This document shows, piece by piece, positions 23,201 through 35,387 of a stretch of DNA of 64,000 bases. This stretch comes from Adiantum capillus-veneris. Lineage: Eukaryota; Streptophyta; Polypodiopsida; Polypodiales; Pteridaceae. A program made the position numbers and the translations under genes. A model generated the notes under the pieces. That model saw only the letters and a list, made by a program, of their open reading frames with translations, had not been told where the DNA came from and searched no databases. Location: contig CM043963.1 of assembly GCA_014529385.2 (NCBI GenBank), positions 6,559,001 to 6,623,000 on the forward strand, in the 5' to 3' direction. Each line of letters opens with the position of its first letter. Position 1 is the stretch's first letter.

Positions 23201-23559
23201 TACGCTCATAGGACATTTATGACACTTGTTGCCTCTTTTGAGTGGTGGAAGTTTGAATATATATTCTAATGAGGCAAATGTATAGCCTATGGGGGTTTTT
23301 GAAAATGTTACAGATTATCCTATTAGTGATGCATATGTACATGATGTACTTGATGAGGAAAGGACTGAGAATGAGCAGGCTAGAGGTATGCCTAAATGGC
23401 TGGTGCATACTTTGTGTGGGTGATAGTAAATTGGATGCACCTTTGTCTAGTCGTACTCATTCAGGTTCTCGCCATGCATCAAATGCATTAGATTGTTATG
23501 CTTTGGTTGTGTTTATCTTACCTAATGTTGAAGAACCTATGTCTTGATGAAACACAGAA

Positions 23560-24930
23560 TTCAAAAAATTGGATGGCTCCCATGCAGTCTGAATATGATG
23601 CACTTATAGAAAATGAAACATGGAATTTATGTGATTTGCCTCCTGGAAAAAATTCCATTGGTATAAAGTGGTTTTAGAAGTTGAAACAGAAGCTGGATGG
23701 TGAGATTGATTGCTATAAGTCTATCCTTGTTGCAAAAGGCTATGCACAACAAAAAGGCATAGATTATGAAGAGACTTTTGCTCCCACTTGTCGTATGACT
23801 ACTGTGCATTTTCTATGTGCATTGGAAGCTCATTTTGGTTGGGATGTACATCAATCAGACATTTTTACTTGTTTCTGAATGGTGACATATTTGAGGAAGT
23901 TTATGTAGCGTAGCCTCGCGGTTTTGTCATTAAAGGGCAGGAAGATAAAGCGTGAGGGTGATGTACTTCTTGTTGTGGTTCTCTATGTGGATGATTTTCA
24001 GATCACTTGACCGAATGAGAGATATATTGTTGAGTTTAAGGCTGATTTGGATGCTACTTTCAAGATGAAAGATTTGGGGTTGTTGCATCATTACTTGGGT
24101 ATACAGTTTAAGCAGTGTTATGGTGGTATTGCTTTGTGTCAAAAAATTTACATAGAGACATTGCTATGTAAGTTTGGACTTGAGGATTGCAAACCTATTG
24201 CCACTCCCATGGAAATAGGTTTGAAGTTGAGTCTTCATGATGCCGGTGATCCAGCTGATGTCGCTCTTTACCAAACTAATGTTAGCTACCTCATTTATGT
24301 ATGCAACACAAGGCCAGATATTCAATTTTCAGTCTCATGGGTTATCAGAGTCATGCATAGACCAAGGTCTAAGCATTGGCAGGATGTCAAGAGGATGTTT
24401 TGCTACTTGAGTGACACTTTACATCTTGGATTGTTTTTTCCCAAGGGGGGATCATTGCTGCCAGGTTTGCATGCTTTTTCGGACTCGGATTGGTCTGGTT
24501 GTTTTGACACACAAGTGGTTTTTGTTTCATGCTTGGAAGCTCATGAATATTATCGTTGAGCAAGAAGCAACCTACTGTGGCCACTTTCAGTTGTGAGGCT
24601 AAGTATAGGGTAGTCTTCATAGCTACGATTGAGTGTGTATGGCTCATACGCCTTATGGCTGATTTGGGTGTTGGACAAGAGACTGCAAACACTATCTACA
24701 CTAACAATCATAGTGCATTGGTAGTTGCGAGGAAGCCAGTTTTTCATGCTCACACAAAGCACATTGAGATGCATTACCACTATGTCAAAGAGAGGCTCTC
24801 AGCAAGAGAGATCAACTTGGTTTATGTGGCAACATAGAACAACCTTGCATATATTTTCACAAAGGCATTGTCTCATGAGAAGTTTAAAGCTTTAGGCAAA
24901 GCTTTGGGTTTACTCCCCTTTGTGGACTAA
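23560..24930 (+). pseudogene. Copia B reverse transcriptase and RNase H, broken
   Basis: 23681-23878 encodes LVAKGYAQQKGIDYEETF and GWDVHQSDIFTCF, with a frameshift after it. The active-site region near 23975-24000 (VVLYVDDFQIT, two codons away from A's VDDLLITG) is in another frame. 24047-24559 covers the palm/thumb (FKMKDLGLLHHYLGIQFKQ) and the start of RNase H (FSDSDWSGCFDT). 24556-24837 and the following bases encode the RNase H C-terminus, ending at TAA 24928-24930. About 90 codons of RT between 23880 and 23960 are deleted relative to copia C. Confidence 0.88.
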
Positions 24931-24995
24931 TCATGTCCTTAGGGCATGGCACTTCCATATACTCTATGTGCTAGCTCTCATTCACTGCATCGCTC

Positions 24996-25007
24996 CCAAG
25001 GGGGATT
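24996..25007 (+). other. Polypurine tract of copia B
   Basis: CCAAGGGGGATT sits immediately before the 3' LTR and matches the tract of copia A. Confidence 0.8.
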
Positions 25008-25236
25008 TGTTACCATATACATGTGGTAGTGATGTGTGTGAACACACTTAGGACCGTCCATGAATTTTTTCCCTCACTAGGAGGTTTTCTCCCCCCTGCA
25101 TTGTATATATGCCCATCACACTAGGGATATCTCATATTTCCATTGCACACTAAGTAATATACTCTATGTTGTGTGCCTTGAGCTTCCTTCGTCTTCTACA
25201 AGATGTGTGTGTTTTCCTACAACCCTAATTCCAATA
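25008..25236 (+). repeat. 3' LTR of copia B
   Basis: 229 bp, TGTTACCATATAC to CTAATTCCAATA. This is the most complete LTR of the A/B family in the window, and it defines the family's non-CA 3' terminus. The target duplication CACTC follows at 25237-25241. Confidence 0.92.
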
Positions 25237-25241
25237 CACTC

Positions 25242-26750
25242 TCAGTTCCCCAGTCAATCGTGCATTTGGTTGCCAACATCCACTTGCATTTTAGGTATAT
25301 GTTGCCTTACATAGTTCCAGTAGGCATGACCAAACATTTTTGGCCCCTACACTCCCATTTTCATAGATAAAAGATGTTTGAAGGACTCCAAAAATAGTGG
25401 TTTTATTCTTATTAATGTCCTTGACTTGCGTGGTACTTGGAGATAGGTGTGGTTTTCCTAATTGGCCGCATACTCCATATGGTAGGAAATTATGTTGAGC
25501 TCTCATATCTAGCAAGGAATTATACAAAATTCTCCCATAGGGGCTTTTTAGCTCAATCAAGTATCGTAGAGGTGGCTCAGATTCTAATGAATTGTCATCT
25601 ATTTCTCAAAAAACGCTTGTGTGATCCCAGAATTATCCTCTCATTGGCATCTAAGATGTTGCCATTATTGAGCCTCAAATTGGGCTTGCATCTTTTTAAC
25701 CTCTACAATCTCTATTTTTGGGCAATGTCATGGGTTTGTGAGCTGCACCACATGACACTTTGGAGGTATTCACCCCAATTGTCTACTAGCTTTCGATGAG
25801 CATCCAAAGTTCCCACATAACAAATCCATTTTGAAATAAATTTCTTTTCATTCATCTAAGCACACACATTTTCTCTATATCACCACCTCTTATAGCTCCT
25901 CCTTTTATTTCCTAGGACACACTTTTGATTTACTTTTAGATTCCTCTTCACTCTTGGGTGAGTTGATATACTCGATCTTGAATGTTTTGACTCTAAAATT
26001 GCTTTATCTCCCAATTTGTGAGGCTGAAAATCAATTTCACTTTGGGATTTAGTCTCTCAGTTTCATTGTAATGGAAATGGCCTATGAACTTTGAGAGTAG
26101 TGGAATTAAGAGAATTAGAGAGAGCATTTTTGTGAGATCACTTTGAGAACATAGAGGGTGAACTTAATTGATGGTAACAACATAACCATTATACTTGATT
26201 AATTTGGCATGAACAATACTTTTTCAAGAGAGAGTTTTAGAGAACATGACAACAGTTGTGGACCAAATTTACTTGGACCCGGCAGTCCCCCTCCTAAAGG
26301 CATTTGTATTATAGATTCTCCCACCACAAGAAACTTGGTACAATACAATCTTTGTGTTCCTTGTGACCTAGGTGATGCAATGAAGATGGGAAGCTTCATG
26401 CACCACGAGCATAACATAAACCTTGAAAAAAGAATTAACTATCCCAAGCCTTAGTGTCAAGGCCTCAAACACCGGCTTCGAAGGTGGAGAGAGCTAGTGG
26501 GGAATGAGGGTAGGGAAGAGGAAGAAGAACCATTCATAGGAGAAAGAAATAGTTCCTCACGTATCATCACTCTTCTTGATTAGAATAGCATAATAGAATA
26601 GTAATGAAGACGAAGAAGATGACAAGCTTAAGCATTGAAGCATGTATCTTGGTTGGATTTTCATTCTATAGCCAAGAGTGTTGGTGTAGGCTCTCAACTT
26701 CTCAACAAGCTTGGAGAAGGAGATGGAGCTCTTGCACTTTGAACTTCACA
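25242..26750. other. Unassigned stretch
   Basis: Frames on both strands (for example 25291-25560 minus, 25437-25799 plus, 26209-26454 plus) are short and resemble nothing I can name. No LTR boundaries or tandem arrays were seen. It may be old retroelement 5' leader sequence. Confidence 0.4.
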
Positions 26751-26760
26751 AAATGAGTGT

Positions 26761-26812
26761 GTGTTGTGTGTGTGTGTGTGGGAGAGTATACCCCCTCTCA
26801 TGCTTGGTCCAC

Positions 26813-26860
<48 letters not shown>
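26761..26860 (+). repeat. Compound microsatellite: (TG)n then (CT)21
   Basis: A TG-rich run at about 26759-26780 is followed, after a short unique stretch, by an uninterrupted CT run at about 26817-26860. The open frames across it (poly Ser-Leu) are artefacts of the repeat. Confidence 0.95.
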
Positions 26861-26863
<3 letters not shown>

Positions 26864-27051
26864 GTATTATTTAATTATATCATTTGGACATTGTCCTCTT
26901 TTTCCTCTTCGAGAGAAAGAACTTAATTATTTATTTTTATGCATCTAAATTATCATTTGACCCCTTTAAAGCCTATCCAGTAGGATTCAAGCACATCATG
27001 AGGGCCACAGGGGGGAGGATCTTGACATATGTCTTTTATGCTTCTTAAGAT

Positions 27052-27175
27052 ATCATGTTTGAATTGAACACTTCAAGCACCTTAGTCATTTAAGCATGAA
27101 AATCAGTTATGCCTCTTGATAGATCATGTTTGAATTGAACACTTCAAGAACCTTAGTCATTTAAGAATGAGATGA
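27052..27175 (+). repeat. Two-copy tandem duplication, period 71 bp
   Basis: ATCATGTTTGAATTGAACAC starts at 27052 and again at 27123, and both copies continue through CTTAGTCATTTAAG. It lies in otherwise unassigned DNA (26861-27378) next to the left end of the Tat/Ogre-type element. Confidence 0.9.
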
Positions 27176-27378
27176 ACCTCAAGCTTGGGCAAGGTTCCCA
27201 CAAACACTTAAAGTACCTGAGTTAGCAAGCATGACAAACACCTCATGGTGGGGTAGGATTCCCACCTCAAGGTTAGCCCTAGATTGCGTAACGTCAAAGG
27301 AATTTTTAACATTAACTTTTGGAGGTTTTTAATAAAACTAACCCTAAGGTATTTAAGCTGCATTAGGTAACAATTCTC

Positions 27379-29716
27379 TGAAGCACAAAAAGCGCACCCG
27401 GTGGCCTCTACACCAAGGTACTACTTGGATGCCTCACGGTGAGGGGGTATTGAAGGGGCACCACCTAGTGTTTTGTGCGGCTAGGACGTGACCAAGAGGT
27501 AGTAGAGTTGATGCTCTATTGTTGAGAATGACATCTTTATGGGAGAGAATCACCTTGAGCATATGGAAGGAGCTGTGCTCACACACACCTTCAACCAACC
27601 TTAATGGAGAGAGAGAGAGAGATAAAGAGAGAGAGAGAGAGGAAGAGAGCCACCAAAAAGGATCCAAGGAATGAATTATTGGAGTGAGAGGTTTGAAGGG
27701 GTGCCTATTTCCAAAACCTCTCTTGGCTAACCGTACGAATGGTTGCAATTATGCATGCAGAGCAAATATACATATGAGGGTGATGGAGAGAGGAAGGAGA
27801 AGGGAGAAAGGAAAGAGAAGAGAAAATGGGGAATAAATGTGCTTGACAATGGATGTGGGAGAAGGATGAAACACATATAACTAGAATTGCCTTGATCAAG
27901 CCTTAACAAAACTTGCCACACGCACCCACGCCAATGTAAATGCATTCATCACAACAAAATAAAAACTTGAGCACATTAATCATTCATTAAGGGGAAATCA
28001 AATTTAAAACCTTCACACCTCTACTAAGGGAGTGATTACACACACAAAGCATCCACACAAATCAAGCATGCTAGCTACAATCATGGGCATGTAAACACTA
28101 TCACCCTTCCAAAATGATGGTAGCCTAGAGGTGCACAAAGAGCCTAATTAGGGTATGCTACAATGGAGAGGGACTCAAATCCCTTTGGGCTGAGATGGGG
28201 GGGTCTTTATATATCCTCTCCCACCTCATTACAATTAGTGACAGTTACAATTAAGGGCTTCAATTGGGGGACAAATTGGGATGCCCTAGGAGCTGCCACC
28301 TTGACCTTCTTGATTCCTTCACCTTGAAGCTTCACCTTGACACTTGAGAGGTTGATTCTAGGTCATTATTTGCAGCAATTCACCTTCTTCTTTGGAGGTT
28401 GTGGAATGACTAGCACCTATCTCACAAATTGTGGTGAAAAGGACAGAGGAATGCGCCGTACTTAGAGGGATGGATACATGTCTGTGAGGATGAATGAGAA
28501 TTGGGTGGAGAGGGGTGAAGCTATGGAGTTGTTTTAAATTTTTTTGTGGCTGATTTTGATGGAATTAGGTAGAGGTCATAATAGAGAATAGAAATCCATT
28601 ATGGATCCTCAATATATGTAGGATTTTAGTAATAGTGTGTGTAATTAACTAGTGCATACAAACACTAGTAAGAGGAGGAAGATGAAGTGCAGCCATGGAA
28701 GCTTGAGAGGGCTGATTAGGAGTGTAAAATGATAGAATTTTAAATAATGTTAAGCGTGTGTGTGAGCAAGAAGGTGGCTAGGGTGAAAGGGGGAAAGACT
28801 AGGTGATGAATATGACAAAAAAAGGCTTTTTCCACCACAAATGGCTCCAATATGGGCCCCACTTACTTTGCCCAAATTTTTTTGATAGAGGACAAGGGGA
28901 GGGGGTGGAGGGGGGTCTAGGGTGACCTTTGGGGGGTGGGGGAATCATTTCGCTCAAGAAAATGGAGAAAAATGAAGAAATTTGGCTTTCCATTTCTCTC
29001 TTTTCGTTATGAGCCAAATGTGAGGTGACCCACCATGCATGATTCTCCTTTTGGACTCCTTCATTATGCATCACATGTGTGATGACACCTCAAGAGTCCC
29101 CATGGGCCCATGATGTCACTAAGTCATCTTATTTGTAAGACTAATAGATATTATGTACACATGGCAATTACATAATAGGAAATACCTAGGTAGTGGATCC
29201 CACCACTTGGCCCTTCAAGTTTCACTTATACCATAGGTGAAACCAACTCCAAGTTCCCTTTTTCCATGGGTTTCAACTTTGTTTAGGGATCCTTCCCATA
29301 TGAAGCTCTTCCGTGTACCAAAACCATGCCGAAATCCCTTGCCAAAAATGGACATTTTCCTAGCAATAGATCCACTGCCAAAACTTATTTTATTTTTATT
29401 TCTTGAGTTTTTACAAGGTTTAGCCAAACATTAAGTGCCAAAAAACCCTTCTAGTGAGCAAGGTTCACTCTTGTTTCTCCATTGCTTCACACTTCTTGCT
29501 GTGATCATTCTACTCTCGTTGTTGTAATCCTTAGCAGTGCAAGCTTAGGTGGTCGTATGTGGAAAACACTTTTACCTTGCTAATTATGATCATTACAAAG
29601 ATGAGTTTGTGGCAACACCCAACATTGTTATACACACACTAGAGCCTTCTTGGTCTTTAGGTTGCTCGCAATGCCAAAAATGTGGTTTTAAGAGGGGTCA
29701 TAAAAAACACGCATCA
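27379..29716 (-). repeat. 3' LTR of the Tat/Ogre-type element
   Basis: On the plus strand it runs from TGAAGCACA to CACGCATCA, so on the minus strand it starts TGATGCGTG and ends TGTGCTTCA. It is collinear with 36681-39019, with scattered substitutions and indels. A GA-rich microsatellite lies at 27605-27641. A TATA box (TATATAAAG on the minus strand) lies at 28205-28213 and is conserved in the other LTR. ATG-initiated frames inside it are not conserved genes. Confidence 0.95.
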
Positions 29717-29719
29717 TAT

Positions 29720-29740
29720 AGCCCTCCCCCTAAAGCTAGA
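29720..29740 (-). other. Polypurine tract of the Tat/Ogre-type element
   Basis: The minus strand reads CTTTAGGGGGAGGGC a few bases before the 3' LTR start. The stretch from here to the integrase stop at 30098 has no recognisable coding content except a poly-T run (about 30052-30069). Confidence 0.75.
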
Positions 29741-30097
29741 GGTATTTTATGCCTCTAGCCACAGAAGGTGTTTTTATATGGTGTTTTGTGAAGTGCATTA
29801 CACACCCGCAATCTTGAAGCAATTGAACAGTAGATGAAAGCCTTTGATATGCGAACGTTATGTCTTGGACTTCTATCATGACCCATTTCTTTGCCATCTA
29901 GCTGCCCTTTGACTGCTGCATCCTGTTTGTTTTTTAGCCCTTTTCGATTAAAGATTGTATCCACCCATGACAAACAATTGGTCTCTTAGACCCTTCAAAG
30001 CCATACCCCATCCATTGTCAATATCCGCTCTCACTGGTAACATTTTTTCTTTTACCTTTTTTTTTTTTTGAAATAAACTATGTACATGGTTGTTATC

Positions 30098-31330
30098 TTA
30101 GTCGGAGCTCAAATATGATGAGCTCTCCTCTGAACCAACCTTATCATTGATCCCACCAACATATGGCTGTGAAAGACGAGAGTGGTAGGACTTCAGTCGC
30201 GCCAACCATTTAATTACTCGGGTCTGATGTACTTTACCATCTAAGTCACCTAGCTGGTAACTGCCATTTGAGAACCTCTGTATCAGTACAAAAGGGCCCT
30301 CCCACTTAAGAAAGAACTTGCCATATTTTCTGCGATCAAAGCGTTTGTCGTATCTGAGCACTAAAGATCCTTCCTTGATGTATTTCTTGACAAGGTTGCG
30401 ATTGAACTTCCTTCGCTTCTTCTCTACCTGAACCGCATAGTATTTCACTGTGCTGACTCTCTATCTAGCCCTACCCTCTCCAAATCAATGATTCTTCTCT
30501 CCACCTGCTTCTCTTGACTATCTACTTCTTGTGCCTTTAGAACTCGGAGGCTTGCTAGCTCCACTTCTATGAGTAGTAGTGCCTCCTGCCTATAAACCAA
30601 GTGAAAGGGTGTATACCCCAAGGATGTTTTAAAGGATGTTCTGTAAGCCCAAAGTGTTGCATCTAAGTGTTTGTACCATTCCTTAGGATGTAAATGCACT
30701 TGCTTAGTGATGATTTTACATATAAGACCATTTACCTTCTCCACAAAACCATTCCATTGAGGATAGTATGACATTGAGTGCCTGCGCTTGATTTTCAACT
30801 TGCTCATCAATTTCCCGACTAAATCAACTCGAAATCCCGGTCCCCTATCGGGCGGAGAGAATCTCCAAAGGTGTGCCAAAATGGAAACAAATGCATTCAA
30901 AGATAAAATCACTCACGTCCTTGGCTGTGATGCGCTTTGTGGGTTGAGCTTCTGCCCATCTGGTCATATACTCCACCCCCATAATGATGTACTCCTTTCC
31001 TTATTGAGTGCAAGGTAGTGGCCCTATTGCATCTATTCCTCATTTTTCAAAAGGCCCGTAGGTTTTAATTGGGTGCTGATTTTCTCGAGTAAGACGCCTT
31101 GGTCCGGCTTTTTGGAAAACCTCGCATGTGCGACACCAGGGTTGTACATCTCGATGGAGGCTAGGCCATATAAACCTTGCTGGTAAGATCTTCTTGCTAG
31201 TGATCTCTTGTGCAAAGTGTCCACCACACACACCTTCATGATAGATAAACAAAATATCCTTGATCTCTTGGGATGAGGGAACTCTCCTTATGACAGCATC
31301 TTTCCCCTTACAATACAAGTCCTCACTTAC
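30098..31330 (-). pseudogene. Tat/Ogre-type integrase
   Basis: In coding order: an HHCC zinc domain at 31040-31318 (YHEGVCGGHF, then WCRTCEVF); the core start with GIDAIGPLP near 31035-31050 (first Asp kept); the second Asp region DRGPGFRVDLVGKL at about 30835; and the Glu region YYPQWNGFVEKVN at about 30745. The C-terminal domain at 30098-30448 has FFLKWEGPFVLIQRFSNGSY and ends in a Ser-rich tail. A TAA at about 31000 and a frameshift near 30850 and 30445 interrupt an otherwise well-preserved protein. Confidence 0.88.
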
Positions 31331-31499
31331 TAAACTATATCTGGTAGCCTTTTTTGCCAGTCACCTGCATTCACTTTTACTCATACCAGAGGGTGCTTCA
31401 CAATGCTCAAGAAAGTAAAGTAAATCATGCAGCTCCTCCTTTCCCTAGTATAAAGGACTTTTCACAAGGACAACACCTACCATGAGAGTTTATGGTTCT

Positions 31500-31810
31500 T
31501 CATCTACTAAGGCATCTGCTTCTAGATTTTGATCTCGAGGTACAAAGTGAACTTGAACTTCTTTAAAACCCTTCAATAAGGCCTTTGCTTCCCTCATCTT
31601 AATATACAATTTGTCATTTTTACAGGTCCATGCGCCAACCATTTGCTTAACAATCAACATGGAGTCACCAAAAACGTTTAGCTTTGTGATGCCTTGAGAC
31701 AGACAACATTGTAACCCTAAAACAAGGGCATGGTACTCTGCCTCATTGTTATAATGACCCTGTTCTAGGTGAAACCCTTTTTGAAAAAATCCTCTCCTTT
31801 TCTAGACCTA
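31500..31810 (-). pseudogene. Second (plant RNase H1-type) RNase H of the Tat/Ogre-type element
   Basis: The minus strand encodes GHYNNEAEYHALVLGLQCC (catalytic Glu), then KLNVFGDSMLIVKQM (catalytic Asp), then VHFVPRDQNLEADALV (last Asp) in one frame of about 95 codons, ending at TAA near 31500. The N-terminal strand that would hold the first Asp ('DGA') is not visible upstream, so the domain looks truncated at the junction with the preceding frame. A plant-type RNase H between pol RNase H and integrase is the known hallmark of Tat/Ogre dual-RNase H elements. It lacks an ATG. Confidence 0.85.
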
Positions 31811-31816
31811 GTATCA

Positions 31817-32880
31817 CTATACCTGTTGATGCCTTATCTTCTGTTCTCTTGTAAGCTCCATGTGTGCCCCTAATAGAATTTCACGCTCCGGGATAGGTGG
31901 TACCTTACTAGGTGCCTCTTTATTGATCTTCTCATAACACCTTTGTGTGAGGATGTCTGCCAAACAAGCACGGGTGGAATCCTCTACCTGTAGTGAGTAG
32001 TCAAACTCTTGAAGCTGCACCACCCACTTTGTTATTCTTTGAGATAGTTCAATGTGTTGTAGGGCATATGGAAAGACTTCCTCGGTTGTGATCACCACAA
32101 ATTGTCTCGAAAGCAAGTAAGCCTGAAACTTTTCCACTGCAAACTTAAGAGCTAGCACTAATTGCTCAGTTGTGCTGAAACCCTTTTCAACAGCTGTCAT
32201 CACTCTACTAGAGAAGTAAACTGGTCTCATGAGAGACGTCTTTGGGTCTTTTTGCATCAAGACAGCTCCTAGAGCTTCTGGGCCTACACTAGGATTCACA
32301 TAGAATAATTCACCCCATGTGGGCTGCAGGACGACAGGCAATGAGCTCAAAATGGTTTTAACTTCTTGAAAGCACCTTTCACCCTCCTCACTCCATGCCA
32401 ATGTAGTGTGTTTAGTGAGCTGCTGCAAAGGATAGATTGACTGAGAAAGGAGCTGTATGAATCGTCCCATGTAGCGAACCTTTTGAATGAAGGAGACTAG
32501 TTGCTTCACGTTTGAATGAGTAGGTAGGGCTAACAATGTCTTTACCTTTTCAGGGTCAGCCTCAATACCATCTTGAGACACAACATGGCCTAGTAGAGTG
32601 ACCTTACTCGCACCTATATGGCACTTGTCTTTATTTAACTGCCCACCCAATTGGGCCAGACGGGTGAAGCCTTCATCAACCTTGCAAAGATGCACTTCCC
32701 TAGAGATGTAAATGCAAAAATCATCAAGACTCCTATGGATTTACCAAAGTAGGGTTGAAACACCAAGTTCATAAACCTTTGGAAAGTAGGTGGGGCATTA
32801 GTTAAGCCAAAAGGCATAACTCTGTAAGCAAAACACCCCTAGGGAGTTATGAAGGTAGTCTTCCTTTGATATTCATCTGC
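31817..32880 (-). pseudogene. Tat/Ogre-type RT palm/thumb and decayed first RNase H
   Basis: 32635-32817 encodes [17 protein letters not shown]. Just after it the active site is present as DDFCIYIS in another frame, so a small deletion shifted the frame immediately before the catalytic Asp pair (about 32720). The frame 31817-32695 then gives the RT thumb (VTLLGHVVSQDGIEADPEKV) and connection. The RNase H that follows has FYVNPSVGPEALGAVLMQ where active gypsy enzymes have 'TDAS..G.GAVL', so this first RNase H has lost its leading Asp. That loss is common to dual-RNase H elements. Confidence 0.9.
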
Positions 32881-32889
32881 AATTCTGAT

Positions 32890-34008
32890 CTAGAAGTAGC
32901 CTGAGTACTCATCACACACTGTGTACCTTTCATGACCAGCCACTTCATTTAGTATCTCATCTTGGAAAGGCAAAGGAAAATGGTCCATTTTTGTGGCTGC
33001 ATTTAGAGGCTTGTAATCAACACACACCCTCCACTTCCCATTTTTCTTTGGTGTTACCACAACCGGGGACACCCACTCAGAATCTTCCACTGGGTAGATA
33101 AATCTTGCATTGAGTAATCTTTTCACTTCCTTTAAGAGCACATCTTGTTGCACTAGCCCTAATCTCCTAAGTCTTTGCACCACTGGCTTGGCACCTTCTT
33201 TCAATTGGATATGGTGTTGAGTCATTGTTACTCCCTTAATGTGTTCATAATCAGTTATGAAGAGACTAGCATGCTTCTTTAGTACCTGCAAATAGGGTCC
33301 TTTTTCTTCTTCTGGTAGGTCTTTAGCCAACATCTCTTCTAGGCAGGTGACTTCCTCCTTGTATAGAGAGTCTTGACTACCCTCTCCTTCAGGGTCTTGT
33401 AGTACTATACCCATTACCTCCAAAGAACTAGCATCCTCCTCAGATGACTCACCCTCAGACAAAGAGTAGTTGCTTGTGCTCCATTCGTCCACTGAAGTCT
33501 CCATATCCAGGTCTTGTTGTCTACTCTGCTTCATGTCATACACATTTTTTTGTTTCTTTCCATCATCCTTATGACTTGGGTGCAACTCAAGGGAACCTGT
33601 CCCCCAATCCTGCCTGGCCTTCATAGCCATAAGCCAAGGTCTTCCAAGAATTAATGGGTAGCCCTCCCCCTTAGTTGGGATCACATAAGCATCAATTGAG
33701 ACTGCCACACCAAAAGCTGAAACCTTCACTCCATTAACCTTTCCCACACAAGCCACCCTTAGATTATTTTCCATCTTAGCTTGTAAGGAAGTCTGCTCCT
33801 TTACTTCCAAACCCAACCTGTGCATCAATTTCTTTGTGATAACACAAATCTCAGCTCCACCATACACATACACATTGGAGACTCGCTGACTCTTAATCTC
33901 TGCATCAATGACTCGCACAATATCCTTCATGCCTCTTGCACTAATGGACCCAATTGACTTTGCCTTAGCCCTCCTAGTGCTAACCATCTTAGACCAGGTT
34001 CTACGCAT
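32890..34008 (-). pseudogene. Tat/Ogre-type protease and RT N-terminus
   Basis: A 372-codon open frame. The retropepsin region (about residues 45-135) reads VYVYGGAEICVITKKL, where the catalytic Asp of 'DGGA' is replaced by Tyr, and continues to the conserved YPLILGRPWLMAMKA. An acidic linker rich in Ser and Glu follows (about residues 165-215). RT begins at about residue 270 with VSPVVVTPKKNGKWRVCVDY and LNAATKMDHFPLP. It ends with GYF-stop at 32888, where the family continues with Gln (CAG to TAG). It follows the gag-pol linker frame at 34012-34413. Confidence 0.9.
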
Positions 34009-34011
34009 CTT

Positions 34012-35314
34012 TCAGGAAACGTGGAGGAGTTGCTGCCATGAGATCTTTGGTCCTTGCTTACTCACATCTGCTATGAGGTCATAGGGTATGGATCCCACCC
34101 CAAGTGGAAAGTCTTCTACTCCTATGTGCCTCCTTGACCTACTCTTCCTTTTCTTGTCTCCTATCACTTGGGAGGAACCCTCATTCCCTTTATCCGGCTC
34201 TGCAGCTTCCATTTCATCAGCTCTTTGTCTCCTAACTCTCTTTATTGGCATGGCAACAGCTTCTTCCATTTTTGCTTTCCCTTTATCCTTAACATTGTCA
34301 AGACTTATGACAGAAACAACCCTATCCTCCCCACCTAATGGTAGTGGAGGGATCTCTGTTGGTGCTTGTGGTGGTGGAGGAGGGGGTCTCAATATTTGAA
34401 TTGGTGGATCCACAAGTGCATTTTGTCCATTTGGCAGCCTTGCTCAAGGAGGGGTGACTTGTTGGCGGGGAGGTCGTCTTTGATTACCATTTCCTTGATA
34501 GTGTCATGTGGGTGAGGGTAATAATACATGCCGTGACCTACCTCTCCACAATTGTAGCAAACGTACTCACGGGTTTGCCTTTGTCCTTCTTGTCTATTTT
34601 GTTCATTTCCTGGCTGGGGAGCCCTTACACCTTGAACCAAATTGATGGACGGGATCTCTAGCTGGTTGGTGATTTGTTGAAGCAGCTCTTGTTGAGAGGA
34701 CTCTTGGTCTGTTGCTCTTGTCCCTGCTACTACCCTTGCCGTAGGTTGAGCTAGCGGTGGAGGCTCCATTCCTTCTTGTAGCTGAGAGCTTGGAACTTTA
34801 ATTTCCTATCCTTCTCCCTTGCATAATTCATAGCTTTCTCAAAGGTGTCTGGGAATTTACCTTTTACCTTTTCTCGAAAGATGGGGTAAATCCCTGCTAG
34901 GAAACAATCCTTCTTTAGGCACTCTGGTGCCCTTTCCCCTTCGCCTAGTGATGCACACCACTTCTCCCACAGGTTGGAAAACTTCCCTTCATAGCTTCTA
35001 TAGTCATTAGGTGATGTTTGGCGTAGCTCTAAGAGTTGTCTCCATATCTCCTATGGAGGCTCATGATGGAGAAATTCTTCGATGAAGGCCGTTTTTAAGG
35101 CTTCCTAGTATCTTCTTTCTTCGGGTGCCAAAGTTTGATACCATACTTTAGCACCTTCTCTTAAGACTAGTGGAAAGGCCCTTATCTTTGTGGCGTCATC
35201 ATCTCTTCCTGACACTAAAAATGCCATTTCCAAATTATCCAAAAAGTCTGAAGCAACCTCCCCAGGCTTACCATAAAAATTAGGGAAGGCCATAATGTAA
35301 CTAAGAGAGTACAC
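34012..35314 (-). pseudogene. Tat/Ogre-type gag
   Basis: 35105-35314 encodes the start of a retrotransposon gag domain (AFPNFYGKPGEVASDFLDNL and AKVWYQTLAPEERRY). The domain continues past a stop through WEKWCASLGEGERAPE to about 34790. The frame 34389-34769 holds a Gln-rich linker and a CCHC-like knuckle (CYNCGEVGHGMYYYP) whose last Cys is replaced by Tyr. 34012-34413 is a Pro-rich and then basic linker toward the protease. Frameshifts separate the pieces. Confidence 0.82.
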
Positions 35315-35387
35315 AATTACACAAACAACTCCAATTTATTGAAAGTAGAGTATAATAAGTACAATTTGGATCTTAAGCATAGCTAGC

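Larger units (their letters stand above)
20243..25236 (+). mobile_element. Copia retrotransposon B, complete but decayed
   Basis: A 5.0-kb element of the same family as copia A, on the opposite strand. LTRs lie at 20243-20441 and 25008-25236. The 5-bp target duplication CACTC is present at 20238-20242 and 25237-25241. The order is gag, PR, INT, RT, RNase H. The coding region carries many stops. The insertion landed at the end of the W-x-P-K pseudogene. Confidence 0.95.

Noticed and set aside
26711-26948. Plus-strand frames with poly Ser-Leu
   Set aside because: Same artefact, from the CT run at 26817-26860.
28799-29434. Frames repeated in both Tat/Ogre LTRs (also 38014-38739), as a possible LTR-encoded gene
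   Set aside because: They recur only because the LTR is duplicated. Reading frames differ between copies through indels, and there is no protein-like conservation.
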